Both the position numbers and the translations under genes were made by a program. From assembly GCA_032209605.1 (NCBI GenBank), contig JASFXZ010000075.1:558001-622000 (forward strand): a stretch of DNA of 64,000 nucleotides, given 5' to 3'. Of this stretch, positions 24,061 to 35,857 are shown one piece after another. The notes under the pieces were generated by a model that searched no databases, had not been told where the DNA came from, and saw nothing but the letters and a program-made list of their open reading frames with translations. This stretch comes from Mactromeris polynyma (lineage: Eukaryota; Mollusca; Bivalvia; Venerida; Mactridae). Positions within the stretch are counted from its first letter, which is position 1. Every line of letters starts with the position of its first letter.

Positions 24061-26505
24061 CTGGCAATTTGATTTTAGGAACCAAATAAACAAATTGATA
24101 TGTCACTGCTAGTAAATAGTTGTAGCAATTCATCTTCTAAACAAAAAAATAAAATCGGGAAATGTAGTTTCACATAGGATTGCTTATGCCTTATTTTAAA
24201 TGATAAAGTTGGGAACAAATACCCAATCGTCTAGAACTTGCATAACTTTCCAAAGCTTATTTTTGAAATCTTGCTTTTTATGCGAAGTGTTATCGCTCTC
24301 TCTGTATTTTACCATTTCAACGCACTTGTATAGCTTTATATTGAAGAAAAGGTTGTCTGTATACAAATTTTAGAAACTTTTGTTCACCTTAGGATCCACT
24401 AGACATGATATTTGCAAATGTGTTAACTATTTTGAAATACAAACAACATTTCCAAGAGTATATATATCCTGTATATTGAGTGAGTGTCTCGTAAACCACA
24501 TTTGGCCTTGCATAAACTATTTTTATATGTTTACGTTGTAAATTGTACTCACTGTTATATTGCATGCGTGACACTATGATAAACAAATAAACAACATCGT
24601 GTTTACCGAGCCTTGTCATTTTTGCCCAGCTGTGTGGCTAAATATGTGTGAATGATAAATATTGCTTTTGTTTTTAGCAAGGGGCTCTTTAAAGCCAATG
24701 ACTATAGTAGGCGAAACCCGCAAACACTAACCCAAAGTCTGTAGATCAGAACCGCCAAATTCTCCCACACACTCCTTAAGAAAAAAGTCCTTGTCTAACA
24801 AAAATAGCGATAAGCATTCGTATTATCAGCTGGAGAAGGGTTTTGAACTGACATCACTTACGCAATAGAAAGAACCCCAAAGAAATTTGCTGTAAAATAT
24901 TGCAATTACAGAAATGTCTTCCTACACTGCAGCCACGCAACAGACGAAATCATGACGTATCACGCGTGAAATGCATGGGAAATGCAAGTATAATGTCGTA
25001 ATTTTCCGTTATCGTTCGTGGCAATATATCTACCATTTAACGAAAATGTTCTAAAATGAATAATTCACATACTTTTTGTTTCATTGTTGAATGTTAAATA
25101 TTAATGATTGAATGATAAAATTATGCAGCGGTAAGAATGAACGATTCACCTACTCTAGATTCATTGCGTCCATTTTGTCGATATACTGTAATGTATTTTT
25201 GTGAAAATTCAATTTCACTACTATAGCAAGATCCTTAAATTCACGCATATAAATCGTGAAATTTTGTTGTGTTAAGTATACAGCAAGACTGATATAGCCA
25301 CAGTGTTGAGCAAAGCTGTTTAGCCGAAATATAGTAGATAAAATGCTCTCGTGCGTAAAGCTATAACTGCTGATTTGTTTACTTTTCTATCAAAACACAA
25401 CCACAGCTTTTTCTCTGTCAAGCGTATTGAATGCTAAATGTAAGTATCCAGGTAATATATTCATTCGTTCGTGGTTAATTTAACCGCACTAAATATCATA
25501 GTTTCGTACGATTTCTTTGAAGTTTGTAGTGCTACATCATGAGAGGTCGAGCTAAATTTGGTTGACTTTCTGTGGTTTTAAATTTCAAAATCACGGTGCA
25601 TACCATATATATGCGTATTTGAACAATTAAAACAATAACATAAGCGTAGCAATATTGAACAGTATGCAAAATATTGCTTTAGTATGTACTATATACAGTT
25701 TAGCATGGCTCATCAACAGTGTCTGTGCTGGACACCGTCCTTTCTGACATCACAGTCATTGAAGTTCTTTTTATTGTGCAAGACAACGGAATCACAGGCT
25801 GCTTCATAGAAGCCTCTTGTAATCAGAAGTCGTGAAATTTTGAAACAATGTCTCTGTCTTGCAGCGACAATACGAAACGCTTTTCGATATTTTCTGCCAA
25901 AAAAGTGTTATGTCCATACATCTAGTTTGATGCAATACACCCACACATATTTTGTGAAAAGCATGATATATTCGCGCTAAAAATAATCTATGAAAAAATA
26001 TGAATGTCAGGATTCGAACCTGGATAGTCTGCGTTAAGATTCTGATGCGTATCCAAAACGCTATGTAATAAAGACGCTGATTTGATATCGATGCATGTAT
26101 ATTTTCTTCTTCAAAATCAGAATGTGCGCCTATATGATCATGATTAGTGAACTAACCTGCAATTTGATATAGACTGATCCAAACAATGACGTTTTGTCAA
26201 TGTTACTGTGCATTCAGATCTTGATCGTACTATTATATCAATTAAAGACTGTTTGTTCGAGGGAGTTTCGGTGAAACCGTGTAGCCCTCACCCAAAATAC
26301 TTTCCATAGTGAGCTGTATGCGCATCAAAGGTCTGAATCTATGGTTTATTTTTGTGAAGTTTTATACATACACCTTTACCAGATTAATACATCCGAAAGA
26401 CACATACGCAGTCATAAACGTTCTGTAAAAATCATCATTACTGATAATAATAGCCATCATCGTAAATAAAGAAGCAACTATTTACAAGATATTTTAAGTT
26501 GCTAC
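24061..26505. other. Intergenic DNA; one weak tRNA-like B box
   Basis: No gene was recognised. Near 26007-26023 the minus strand reads CCAGGTTCGAATCCTGACA, a good B box, but I could not find a matching A box at the right spacing. It may be the end of a decayed SINE. Confidence 0.4.
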
Positions 26506-26509
26506 AGGG

Positions 26510-26960
26510 AACGCCACATTCACAAGACAATGCCTCTCCATACAGACATCCCAGGGAGACATCAGCGTACAACACGTTTGGAGCTGATGAGGTGTAAGGG
26601 CTAACATTCTATGGCGATTGAACAATAAGGATTTTCTGGTTGATTATCAAGAACAAAGAGATTATGAGTGGATAAAAGCAGGGGAAGGAATCCATTAAAG
26701 GACAAGCGTGGAAAGCATGTTGCCCACGGACAAGAAGGGGAGAGATGAACACGAATAGGATATCAGGCCAATCATATTATATAAGGGGAAGGGGAAACTG
26801 AATTATCATCTACATGTATAAAGGGAATTAATAATCACATAACGATTTACGTGTTTGGAACTGTCAGTAAAATTATGATGTTAAAATCCATTGAATCTAA
26901 CCTCACACTTATCCGATATATGGTCATTAATTCCAGCGTATACGCATACATTAATAACGT
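26510..26960 (+). repeat. Dispersed repeat family R1, copy 1
   Basis: This shares blocks with 40100-40540. Examples are ACAAGACAATGCCTCTCCAT (compare ACAAGACAGTGCCTCCCCAC), ATATAAGGGGAAGGGGAAAC, GAACTGTCAGTAAAAT, and CTAACCTCACACTTATCCG with ATATGGTCATTAA. The family is seen at least four times in the window. No coding frame was recognised. Confidence 0.55.
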
Positions 26961-26964
26961 TGGC

Positions 26965-27320
26965 TGTAACTTATCAGTAAAGGCTATTAACTTAATATTG
27001 TTTGTAATGGAGTTGCTGTTAAAAATGTCCATTGCCGCAATTGAAGATCAAATCCTGGTTATCTGGAATGTTACGGTTTCATTGTTATTACGGTAGCCCA
27101 GACCGATTGAGATTTCATCAAGAAAATTATGAAAAACATCAATGTGCACATATTAAAAAAATTGTAGGCATAACAATCATATGTTGACAGAGTTATTTAC
27201 GCTACAACGATTGATTATTCATAATGTTGCCCAAATTGCTTTATTACATAAACAAGCATGTAAGTGATATATATGCAATTATTACAAATGATCAATCTTG
27301 CTTTAAAAGTAATTTTACAA
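26965..27320. other. Spacer with no recognised feature
   Basis: AT-rich sequence with no supported gene or repeat. Confidence 0.4.
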
Positions 27321-27321
27321 G

Positions 27322-27505
27322 TACATAACATTTCTTAGAATATGAAGTACATTACATTTCTTAGAATATGATGTACATTACATTTCTTAGAATATGATGT
27401 ACATTACATTTCTTAGAATATGAAGTAAATTACATTTCTTAGAATATGAAGTACATTACATTTCTTATAATATGAAGTACATTGCATTTCTTAGAATATA
27501 ATGGA
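27322..27505. repeat. 26-bp tandem repeat, seven copies
   Basis: The unit ACATTTCTTAGAATATGA with GTACATT following repeats about seven times with a 26-bp period (copies start near 27328, 27354 and onward). Single-base differences such as AAGT/ATGT and TTATAATA separate the copies. It is non-coding. Confidence 0.9.
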
Positions 27506-27825
27506 ATGGGCGTAGAAACAATAATCGTAATGCCATGTATGCTATGAGGACTGAAGGAAAAGTTAAGATGAATAATAATTGTTGAGAGTTAGTAATTTAT
27601 GGCTAAAATGTGTGAATCAATTACTGAAAAAAATGTTAATATGTCAAGACTGTAAACATCATGTACTAATAAAAATGATAAAGTTCAGGAAAATGCTCAC
27701 TACAGCATAACCATTCCATTTGAAAGAGAATTGTGAAAGTGTGAAAGTAATTATTAAGGTTAACGTGGTACTGAAAATGTTTAAATAGAATCTTTACTTT
27801 GACTGAATAAACTATTTTTATTAAC
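27506..27825. other. Spacer with no recognised feature
   Basis: AT-rich sequence between the 26-bp array and the pearl-like element. No gene was found. Confidence 0.4.
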
Positions 27826-29075
27826 CAGGTTTTCAACGAAAACCAGGTTATTAGAATAGCGTATGTCGTTGGGCAGGCGGGCACCGGCGGGCGGCACGGG
27901 CGGACGGGCGGCTGGGCGGGCGGGCGGCTGGGCGGACGGGCGGCTGGGCAGCTGGGCGGATGGGCGGCTGGGCGGGCGTCAAACTGGTTGTTTCCGGCGA
28001 ATAACTTGAGTTTCTTTCACCGTATTGACATCACACTTGGTGTATAGTTAGAACATGTGGAGAGCTCGCTTGGGATTGCTCTTGGGTTCGGTCCGTCAAA
28101 GGTCAAGGTCACCGTTACTAAAAATAGAAATTTTGTTTCCGGCGAATAACTTGAGTTCCTTCATCGTATTGACATTAAACTTGATGTATAGTAAGAACAT
28201 GTGGAGAGCTAGCTTAGGATTGCTTTTGCGTTCGGTCCGTCAAAGGTCAAGGTCACCGTTACTATAAATATCAATTTGGTTTCCGGCGAATAACTTTAGT
28301 TTCGTTGATCATACTGACATCAAACTTGGTGTATAGTAAGAACATGTGAAGAGCTCGCTTGGGATTGCTTTTGGGTTCGGTCCACCAGAGGTCAAGGTCA
28401 CTGTTACTAAAAATAGAAATTTGGTTTCCGGCAAATAACTTGAGTTTCGTTGATCATATTGACATCAAACTTGGTATATAGTAAGAACATGTAGAGAGCT
28501 CGCTTGGGATTGCTTTTGGGTTCGGTCAGTCAAAGGTCAAGGTCACCAATACTATAAATATCAATTTGGTTTCCGGCGAATAACTTGAGTTTCGTTGGTC
28601 ATATTTGCATCAAATTTGGTGTATAGTAAGAACATGTGGAGAGCTCGCTTGGTATTGCTTTTGGAATAGTTCCGTCAAAGGTCAAGGTCACCGTTTCTAA
28701 ACTTAGCAATTTGGTTTCCGGCGAATAACTGAAGTTTCGTTGATCATATTGACATCAAACTTAGTGTATAGTAAGAACATGTCGAGAGCTCCTATGGGAT
28801 TGCTTTTGGGTTCGTTCCGTCCAAGGTCAAGGTCACTTAAATTTAAAAGTCAGTTTCCACTTAATATCTTCGCTGTGCGCGGGGTGTATTGACATAAAAC
28901 TTGGTATATAGTTGTTGCATATATATATAATATATCTAAGTGTGAGTGTGTATATGCATGTATCACCTATGGAACCTTTGCAGCATTGATGATCATCATG
29001 TACTCATTATACAAATTGAGTCTTGGTTACAAATAACTAGCTACTAAACCTGGTTTGGGGGCATTGCCCATTTCT
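27826..29075 (+). mobile_element. Pearl-like element with a GGGCGG run and 145-bp core repeats
   Basis: The left flank has AACCAGGTTTTCAACG... and AAAACCAGGTTATTAG. A G-rich run (27872-27978, GGGCGGGCGGCTGGGCGGAC type) follows. Six to seven core repeats with a 145-bp period come next, with units starting near 27991, 28136, 28280, 28425, 28570, 28715 and a shortened 28854. Each core has TTTCCGGCGAATAACTTGAG, GTATAGTAAGAACATGT and GTCAAGGTCACCG. The right flank is AAACCTGGTTTGGGGGCATT with GCCCATTTCTTG. The order flank, microsatellite, core repeats, flank resembles the bivalve 'pearl' elements, since interpreted as Helentron-derived. I infer this from layout only. Confidence 0.6.
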
Positions 29076-29576
29076 TGTTTTAAGTACAGTGCATTCGTAG
29101 CAATATCTTATTTAAATGTTACGTGAATGAAAACAATTAGTATACAATGTGGACGTATTCACAAATCGCAGATACACAGGTCTGACACAAATAATCGGTT
29201 TGTTATCATTTGATCGAATACACACTTAAATATTTATCCGGTACACATAACTCTAATTTGTTATTTGTAATGTAAGGAAACAACAAATTATATTTATCTA
29301 CTAAATCTATACACTCGAACAAATATTTATTCGGAGTATATGAACGTGCAATCGGTTCAGATGTAAAAGTATTAACGTTGATTTGTTCAACATGATATAT
29401 CAATAACTGTTCTTTTAAAACGAACATTGATCATTTCACAAAGGTTTTTTTTCAATGACACGAATATTATAAAGCGCTTTGATGAGAACATGTTTACTCA
29501 AAAGTAAGTATGCATGTTAAACTTACTGTCTCTTGTTATGTAAACGAATTATGTGCTCATGCATATTTTGAATATG
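29076..29576. other. Intergenic DNA with no recognised gene
   Basis: No supported gene or RNA. Short minus-strand frames near 29206-29427 have no recognisable similarity. Confidence 0.4.
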
Positions 29577-29648
29577 CTCGCTGTGGTGTAGTGGTTAGCA
29601 TAACGGACCGGCAATCCGTAGACCTGGGTTCGATTCCCGGTAGCGCCA
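29577..29648 (+). tRNA. tRNA-like sequence (anticodon position GGC), probably pseudogene or SINE head
   Basis: It folds as a tRNA. T8-G9 are followed by a D arm (TGGTGTAGTGGTTAGCAT) and a perfect anticodon stem ACGGA/TCCGT around CCGGCAA, which puts GGC in the anticodon position (Ala). The T arm is CTGGG-TTCGATT-CCCGG and the acceptor strand is TAGCGCC. Against function, position 33 is C instead of U, and the first two acceptor pairs (CT opposite CC) do not form. The A and B boxes are good, so transcription by polymerase III is possible. Most likely it is a SINE head or pseudogene. Confidence 0.5.
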
Positions 29649-29969
29649 TCGACCAATTTTTCGTGTTTCTCAAACTTGACTTTATTTCATAATGGTGCAT
29701 TGTATATAAACTACGTTCTGGAATACATCTTCTGCTTATGTAACCAGATAAATTGGCAACAAAACAATACACTTCAAATGCACCCCTCCAGTCACATTTT
29801 TGTGTTCAGAAGGAAATGAAATACAACACATCATCTGAAGAGCTGGCCACTTACTAGCAGCAAATTTGCGTAGTAAAATACTATCAATGCAACCTCTTCA
29901 GCGCAACAAACTCTCAACAATAACCGAACTATACACCTCTCACAGAAAGTGATGATTTTCTGGAGATAT

Positions 29970-30075
29970 TGCATTATTATTATTATACCACATTATACCA
30001 CATTTATATAGCACTTTTATCATACAATACATACGTTCAAAAGTGCTTAACAAACAATGATACTTATACATACAA
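29970..30075 (-). repeat. (ATT)n-tailed dispersed repeat end, second copy
   Basis: It has the same arrangement as 12862-12965: an ATT run, a duplicated ATACCACATT, ATTTATATAGCACTTTTATC, and CATACGTTCAAAAGTGCTTA. Two copies 17 kb apart in one window show that this is a dispersed family. Confidence 0.55.
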
Positions 30076-30229
30076 AACATCTATAAAACAATCTATAAAA
30101 AGCATCAGTAGGTATTAAAAATTACAAATTACAAAATGCAACACTAAAGCGGTAAACTATCAAACTTTTAAAACTAGGGGAACTGAAAGAGGTTCGGCTA
30201 TGTTTGTAACAAAATATTGAAGTTTGTGT

Positions 30230-30470
30230 TTCACATACTACCGACTCCCTTGTGGCCTTGGGGTGGGGGTCGTAGGTTCGGATTTCGGTAGGGGTCCGTT
30301 CTGATATGCCCGGTTGGCGAGCCGCCAGCTAGTTAAATAATGGTAACCGTGTGTCTACATGCCTGGTGCCTGTGCTTAAGGATGGGAATCGGGAAGTAAA
30401 TGTGCTCAGACGGTAGGTGTCTCATAAGTCAGAAAAGGCTGGCCCTTTAAGTAGGGGTGACACTATAATA
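30230..30470 (+). repeat. Possible tRNA-derived SINE
   Basis: A degenerate A/B-box layout (GACTCCCTTGTGGCCTTGG, then GGTCGTAGGTTCGGATTTCG) is followed by about 170 bp of unrelated sequence (GGTAACCGTGTGTCTACATG, GTCAGAAAAGGCTGGCCC). The layout suggests a SINE; the internal promoter is poor. Confidence 0.3.
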
Positions 30471-30479
30471 AAAACACAC

Positions 30480-31320
30480 TTTTGACTACTTTATAGGTGT
30501 GGTAATGACTTAAATATGTGTCGCCAAATCACAGTATGTCCGCATATTTGAAACAATTCACTTTGATAACTACGAGAGATTCGTGATCATGTTATTTCTT
30601 AAGAATGGTTTATTCATTACGTATTTAAAGAACACTCCTTTATATCGCCTCCGCTCATATCAACACAGTGATTTACGCACGCAAGTGTGATTAAGTAAGT
30701 AACCAAAATCCGATCATAGCAATTTAATATTTATCAGTTAATGCCCAATTTACAAGACACATTTTATTACATCACGACAGCGTCAGGTTTATTGCAATCG
30801 TTATACATCTGCATTTGATTCTTGGAACACAGTTGGAGATTGTCCAATATTTTTAGATGCCAAAACGAGTGAAATAATGCCGTGATTACTTTCTTTTACC
30901 TAGTCGTGAGCATAGTGAGCAGGGTACCAGGCAGCATAAATACCATGTCCGGAATGCCTTCCTCTATGTTTCCATGCTACGTAGGGAGAGTACCATATAT
31001 GTTATAGCATTACCCTTGTTCGAGAATTAAACAATTTTTACGTTCGATTGCACGTACAGAAAATTTCGCAAAATATTATACATATCGGCATATGTCAGTA
31101 CCTCAATGACGGTTTGCTGATATATACGAGGGATGATAAAAATACATCATCAAAAGCGAGTCCTGCTTATGTTGGATCATCCCTTACATGTACAAAAATG
31201 CTCACAGGATTAAAAATGATGTCTCAGAAACAAAAGATAACATTTATTTTTAATAATTGAATAATATACATTTGCGGAATTGATGAGGGATCAAGTTTGG
31301 TCATTTCTATTTGTGCAAAA
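30480..31320. other. Intergenic DNA with no recognised gene
   Basis: No supported gene. A TACGAGGGATGATAAAAA segment near 31124 resembles the outer end of some mariner elements, but no partner end or transposase is nearby. Confidence 0.35.
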
Positions 31321-31324
31321 CGTA

Positions 31325-31495
31325 CCATATTTAACCGTATCTTGTACTATAAAATCCCCCCTGTTTGTCCTCATTAATTCTCCGTAGTTGGCCAGGCCAT
31401 TCCTTGCTCCCCTGTTCCCTAGCGTATTTACCCCTGTACCTCCTCAAATGCCTGAAGTTCTCTGGACTGTCGTTTTTTTCCGGAGGTCTGTATGG
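31325..31495 (-). repeat. Dispersed repeat family R1, copy 2 (inverted)
   Basis: On the minus strand it reads GGAATGGCCTGGCCAACTAC and GAGGACAAACAGGGGGGATT, matching the plus-strand copies at 31790 and 40200. Copies 2 and 3 face each other around 31495-31790. Confidence 0.55.
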
Positions 31496-31789
31496 AGATT
31501 CTCCGTGGCTTTTATTGCTTCTAGTATGAAATGGAACATTGCTACGAAAACGTTTAAGTATGTGCATGTACGAATAATCTCCTTTTAAGTTTTGTCATGT
31601 GTCAGTTCTTCATTTGCTGGACTAAAGAGTGTTAGATACAAATTTCCGCTTGGAACTAATAATGATACACACACTGATTATAAAATTCTCGCAACATTCT
31701 CAGGAAGATGAATATGTGACAGGAAGAAGCTGTCATTGTCTAAGGGATACTGGAATATCGATTTAAGTTATTAAATAAGGAAACATATG

Positions 31790-31995
31790 TCTGTTAAAAA
31801 AATGCGTTTGTTACCTCTGAGGCGCAAGGGTAACTACGTAAGGGAACAAGGGCGCATGGAATGGCCTGGCCGACCATAAGGAGAATCAAAGAGGACAAAC
31901 AATGGGGATTTAATGGATAGAATACATCACAGGACAAGTCAAGACAGCTGGCAACAATAGGCAATACAAAGCAGTGCGATATAAAAAACGTGTTT
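31790..31995 (+). repeat. Dispersed repeat family R1, copy 3
   Basis: It contains GGGAACAAGGGCGCATGGAA, TGGCCTGGCCGACCATAAGG, AATCAAAGAGGACAAACAAT and CACAGGACAAGTCAAGACAG, all with close counterparts near 40210-40330. Confidence 0.6.
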
Positions 31996-34437
31996 AAAAT
32001 AATTAAGGAAATGTATATATCAAACGCAAGCAATGGAGAAATGTTACATGTACACTTATATTTTGTTTTTCAACCATTCGTAATACAGATTCCGTTAAAT
32101 CAAAAATCGTTTCTCGACTAAAATAGTATAGTTTGCGAGTTTTATATTCAAAAATATCAACAAAGAAATGGAAACATGCCACCTAATCTCACATATTTAT
32201 TCTTCTACACCAGGTAGTAAGTATCTTTGACCATACCAAATTATATCTTTGTTTAACATCAGGTTCATTTTTCAAACCTACCTACCAGTCAGGAAAAAAA
32301 CAAAATGTATTAATTTTTTAACCAAGACATGAAATACAAACTACTAGTTACCTGGCACATTGTTTTCAGCCAAAATGGCCAATGAAATTATATTAAATAA
32401 CATCGTTGTTAGGGATTGTTGCCAGTTTCAGATTTGTTTTCGACCAGACTGCCGAGAACGTACACACCCTGACTCTAAACATCTATCCATATTGGTATTA
32501 AAACAATTTTAAATCATTCAAACCTAAGACAAGAATACGGTTGAAAAGAACACACGAGTTATTTTTGATATTATACAAAATATGACATTTAGTATAATCA
32601 CTGTACAGTTTAATTATTCGTTAAAATATCATACAAAGCTCTAACCATTCTCTTTAACAGCATAATGAGTTTCTCATAGTAAACATTTACCACCAAATTA
32701 ATATCTCTATTACAGAAACAACTTCTCAACAATAGCCACAATGTGCACAAAAGAGTGTTGCTCTGTTGAGGATGAACATTATAAGTATATAATCATTAAT
32801 ATCCTAACTACAATGTCTGAAACACTATGTAATACTAGAACGCTGCGATGTTCGTTGAAATTATTCTGTAACATCTTGTGTTCCTTTTGAACTGCCATTA
32901 ATTTAAATTGTACATAGAGCTTGTATCTATCACTACAATGTTAAACTGTACTGATAAAATGTATTTTATGTGCACACAATTCCCAATACACTAGCTTATT
33001 ATGTTACTGGACCACTGGAGTTATGATCCTATTCTCTTTCCCACGATATTGCTGATACACATTTGTCTTGAAATATACGACATCTGCGTGTTACGAAATG
33101 CCTGTCTGAAACATTGCACAGATGACTAACCTGTCTGAAATACCATATCGTCTCGGGAGTGTAACTGTGGACCATATTATGTTGTCTGTCTCCTGTTGTT
33201 TCTCTGTTGGGGCAAGCTATATAAAACAAGCTGCACGGGATATGTTAAACAACTGAACACCTGATATGAAGCAAGTTTTGTATTTTGTTCGAACAACAAA
33301 CTATTTTGAGCCATTTCCAAAGGTATTTCAACAAGGTAATACATTTCGTGATGCATAGTATAAATGAAATTATACCTAGGGTGTCTCCTTTACGTACAAT
33401 TGTTACAAACGTTCACATGTATATACCCGCGGTAACTATAACAGTCGTATTGAATTTTACACAATATCACTCAAATAAAAAGTACTTATCTGTAACTAAA
33501 TGTGACACGTTTCTCATTTGATTATACATGTAGACGGACATTCCATAATTCCAGAAGTAAGTGCGTGTATACTTATTCTGTTTTGTCCTAAATATATTAA
33601 AACAGTTCCAAATCTATCCTCGTGCTATACCGGTCTTGAAATTAGTTATTAGAAGTTCTGTTTGTTGACGGACAAATATTGCCTTTCCTTACAACAATAA
33701 TGATTCATGTCACCACAATATACTGGATTTATCACCTCATTCAAATGTTTTCGCCTTGAACTGATGCAGAATTTAAATAAAACAGGTGCGTCTGACGTGT
33801 AGATCCCTTCAAATATAACCCCCCTTCAGGGAACTGTACAAAGATGAGCTGTATATTGTAATAGATGAGTAGCGTATCAACGACAGCTGGTTTCAATCCA
33901 ATTATATCTCCTCTCGCGGATGGATTAAACCGCTGGACATAGTAATGTAACAGTGATACATCACTCGAGACTCTCTTGTAAAGTGTCGTTGAGCGCTTTG
34001 ATTTTGGTGCATATGGAAGAATGTGTGGAAGTAGCATGGCCATATGGTGGCACTGAAATTAAAACATTTCCATTCCATTGATAAATATCGTACTTCGTCT
34101 GTGTGAAGACAATGTGATTGCTTTGTTGCATTAGATATCGAACACAACTTGAACTGTATGTAGGTCTGCAAGTGAAAACACACAATTTATTTTGAATTAC
34201 GAAAACGTACTATCACCTTCGAAATAATACGTCGTACGACGCAAAAAAATGTACGGCTATCCGTTATGTACAGTTGTTTGAACACTCGCTCCTGGAAAAT
34301 ACCACACAGATTCGCTCCCGGACTTTGTGCTCACGTGAGTTCAACGATAATCAAATCGCAGAGGCGCTTCAATCAGAGATACACATGAAACGATTGTACT
34401 GCAGACTGACTGTGCTGTAGTTAATTATAATTTTCAG
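31996..34437. other. Intergenic DNA with no recognised gene
   Basis: Overlapping minus-strand frames at 33741-34185 are the longest here, but they have no recognisable domains or splice signals. The upstream exons of the gene that ends at 35366 should lie here or further upstream; I could not identify them. Confidence 0.4.
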
Positions 34438-35366
34438 GTGTAGTCAATGAAATTCATATATTGATGTTTTCAAAAGTTAATAGCACTGTTTTATTGAGAA
34501 TGCGTGTACACGTCGTTGGTTATACATCACATTCTGAAATTTTATCTCTACGTCTCTACAAATTGAATGGGTTTATCAACATGACCGCTTCAGAAATTAT
34601 TTCTGTTGAAGGTGTTAATGTTCCTTACATTACATACCTAAAACCATTTGATCCATCGTTTTATGATGCATCTAGACCATTGCTTGATGCTGTAAAGTAT
34701 AATGTGGCTACTAACAAGCTGGACATATTTATACACTTTATCTCAAATCCAAATGGACCTTTTTTTACAGACAAAACTACGTGTGAAAAGTCTTCTGTTG
34801 CCAGTCCAAGTTTTAATTTAATTAAACCAAGTCAGTCAAAATATTACCAGGATCCAGATATGTCCGACATATGCACCGCTCGAATTGGATTCAAAGATGA
34901 GTGGGATTTTTATAGTTACACAAAGGGTCTGAAAGAATTGCCAAGTGTTACAGCCATCAGTGTGTGGAATACATTTAATGAAGACAGATCATACACTGAC
35001 AAAGCGTTAATTGTGGATTCGGGTTTAGGTGCGGACTACTTTCTGTCTAGTTGTGTAAAATACCGCTGTAGTAATCCGAGCGAGCCTACATTTGTGCATC
35101 TTAAAATAAATGTACCAAATATAACCAAAGATTATCCATATATCAGAAATGGGATTTTTGTGATTACACCCATTACAGAGCCGGCGTTTAATTGTGAAGG
35201 CGAGTGTGATGATGGTCCATGGTGTGCAAATCAAACTCTAGGTAGCACTTCGGTTTACGGTAGTTTCGAAGCAGACGTTCGAAATAAATTAGATTCAAAA
35301 CATTGTGATAAAGGTTCTGATGCTACAAACACATTTTATTATCAGTTCCTTTGCAAAGGCACGTAA
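34438..35366 (+). CDS. Terminal exon of an unrecognised cysteine-containing protein
   Basis: A 3' splice acceptor (ATAATTTTCAG) ends at 34437. From there one frame stays open for about 308 codons to TAA at 35364-35366. The natural first residues are VVNEIHILMFSKV. No upstream ATG is needed, so this is an internal-to-terminal exon and not a complete gene. I do not recognise the family. Visible features are scattered Cys residues (TTCEKSS, DICTARIG, SSCVKYRCSNP, FNCEGECDDGPWC, KHCDKG, FLCKGT-end), several N-x-S/T sequons and no hydrophobic membrane span. This suggests a secreted or extracellular domain. Codon use and length argue against chance. An AATAAA follows at 35596. Missing 5' exons leave the start and any signal peptide unknown. 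Confidence 0.7.
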
Positions 35367-35857
35367 TTTAAAATTATAAATCAGATTAAGATGGTTGCTC
35401 CATGCACGTGAATGTCGCTTTCTTTAAACAAAATACTTATTCTGTATGTACGAGTCTAATTTACATATTTAAAGGGATGCCCTAACTAATTTGCAATGTT
35501 TTATAAATATTTACAATATGTTTTGGATGTTGCCGATGGTTGCATTTCGGTCGTCTTGTTCACAATTTCACATAATTGTTTGTGTGTCAACCACAAATAA
35601 AACAACTGAAATGCTTAAATAATTGTTTCAACATAGTTAAACTCATTATTTATTATTACGCTGTTTGTTTATTAAGTACTACAAAGCCATATGATCAAGT
35701 TTAAAACAAATCACACATATTATGTTGATATCACAAAGCACAAAGGAGCAACACAGCTATAAATGAAATGCGAGATATAAATGGGTGTTCATTCCACTCG
35801 CACGAGTGACATTGTGTTCCACGTCAAATGTCAAGGGCCATATGTGAAGAAGTTGAA
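35367..35857. other. 3' flank with candidate poly(A) signal
   Basis: AATAAA at 35596-35601 lies 230 nt after the stop of the preceding plus-strand exon and is its most likely 3' end. Nothing else could be supported before the minus-strand relic. Confidence 0.4.

Noticed and set aside
29577..29648. Functional tRNA-Ala
   Set aside because: Cytosine at position 33 and two unpaired acceptor positions argue against a working tRNA.
31124..31145. Second mariner terminal repeat (TACGAGGGATGATAAAAA)
   Set aside because: There is no partner end and no transposase nearby; a short match like this can occur by chance.
33741..34185. Minus-strand coding gene from three overlapping frames
   Set aside because: No recognisable domain, no splice borders, and the overlapping frames do not form a consistent product.
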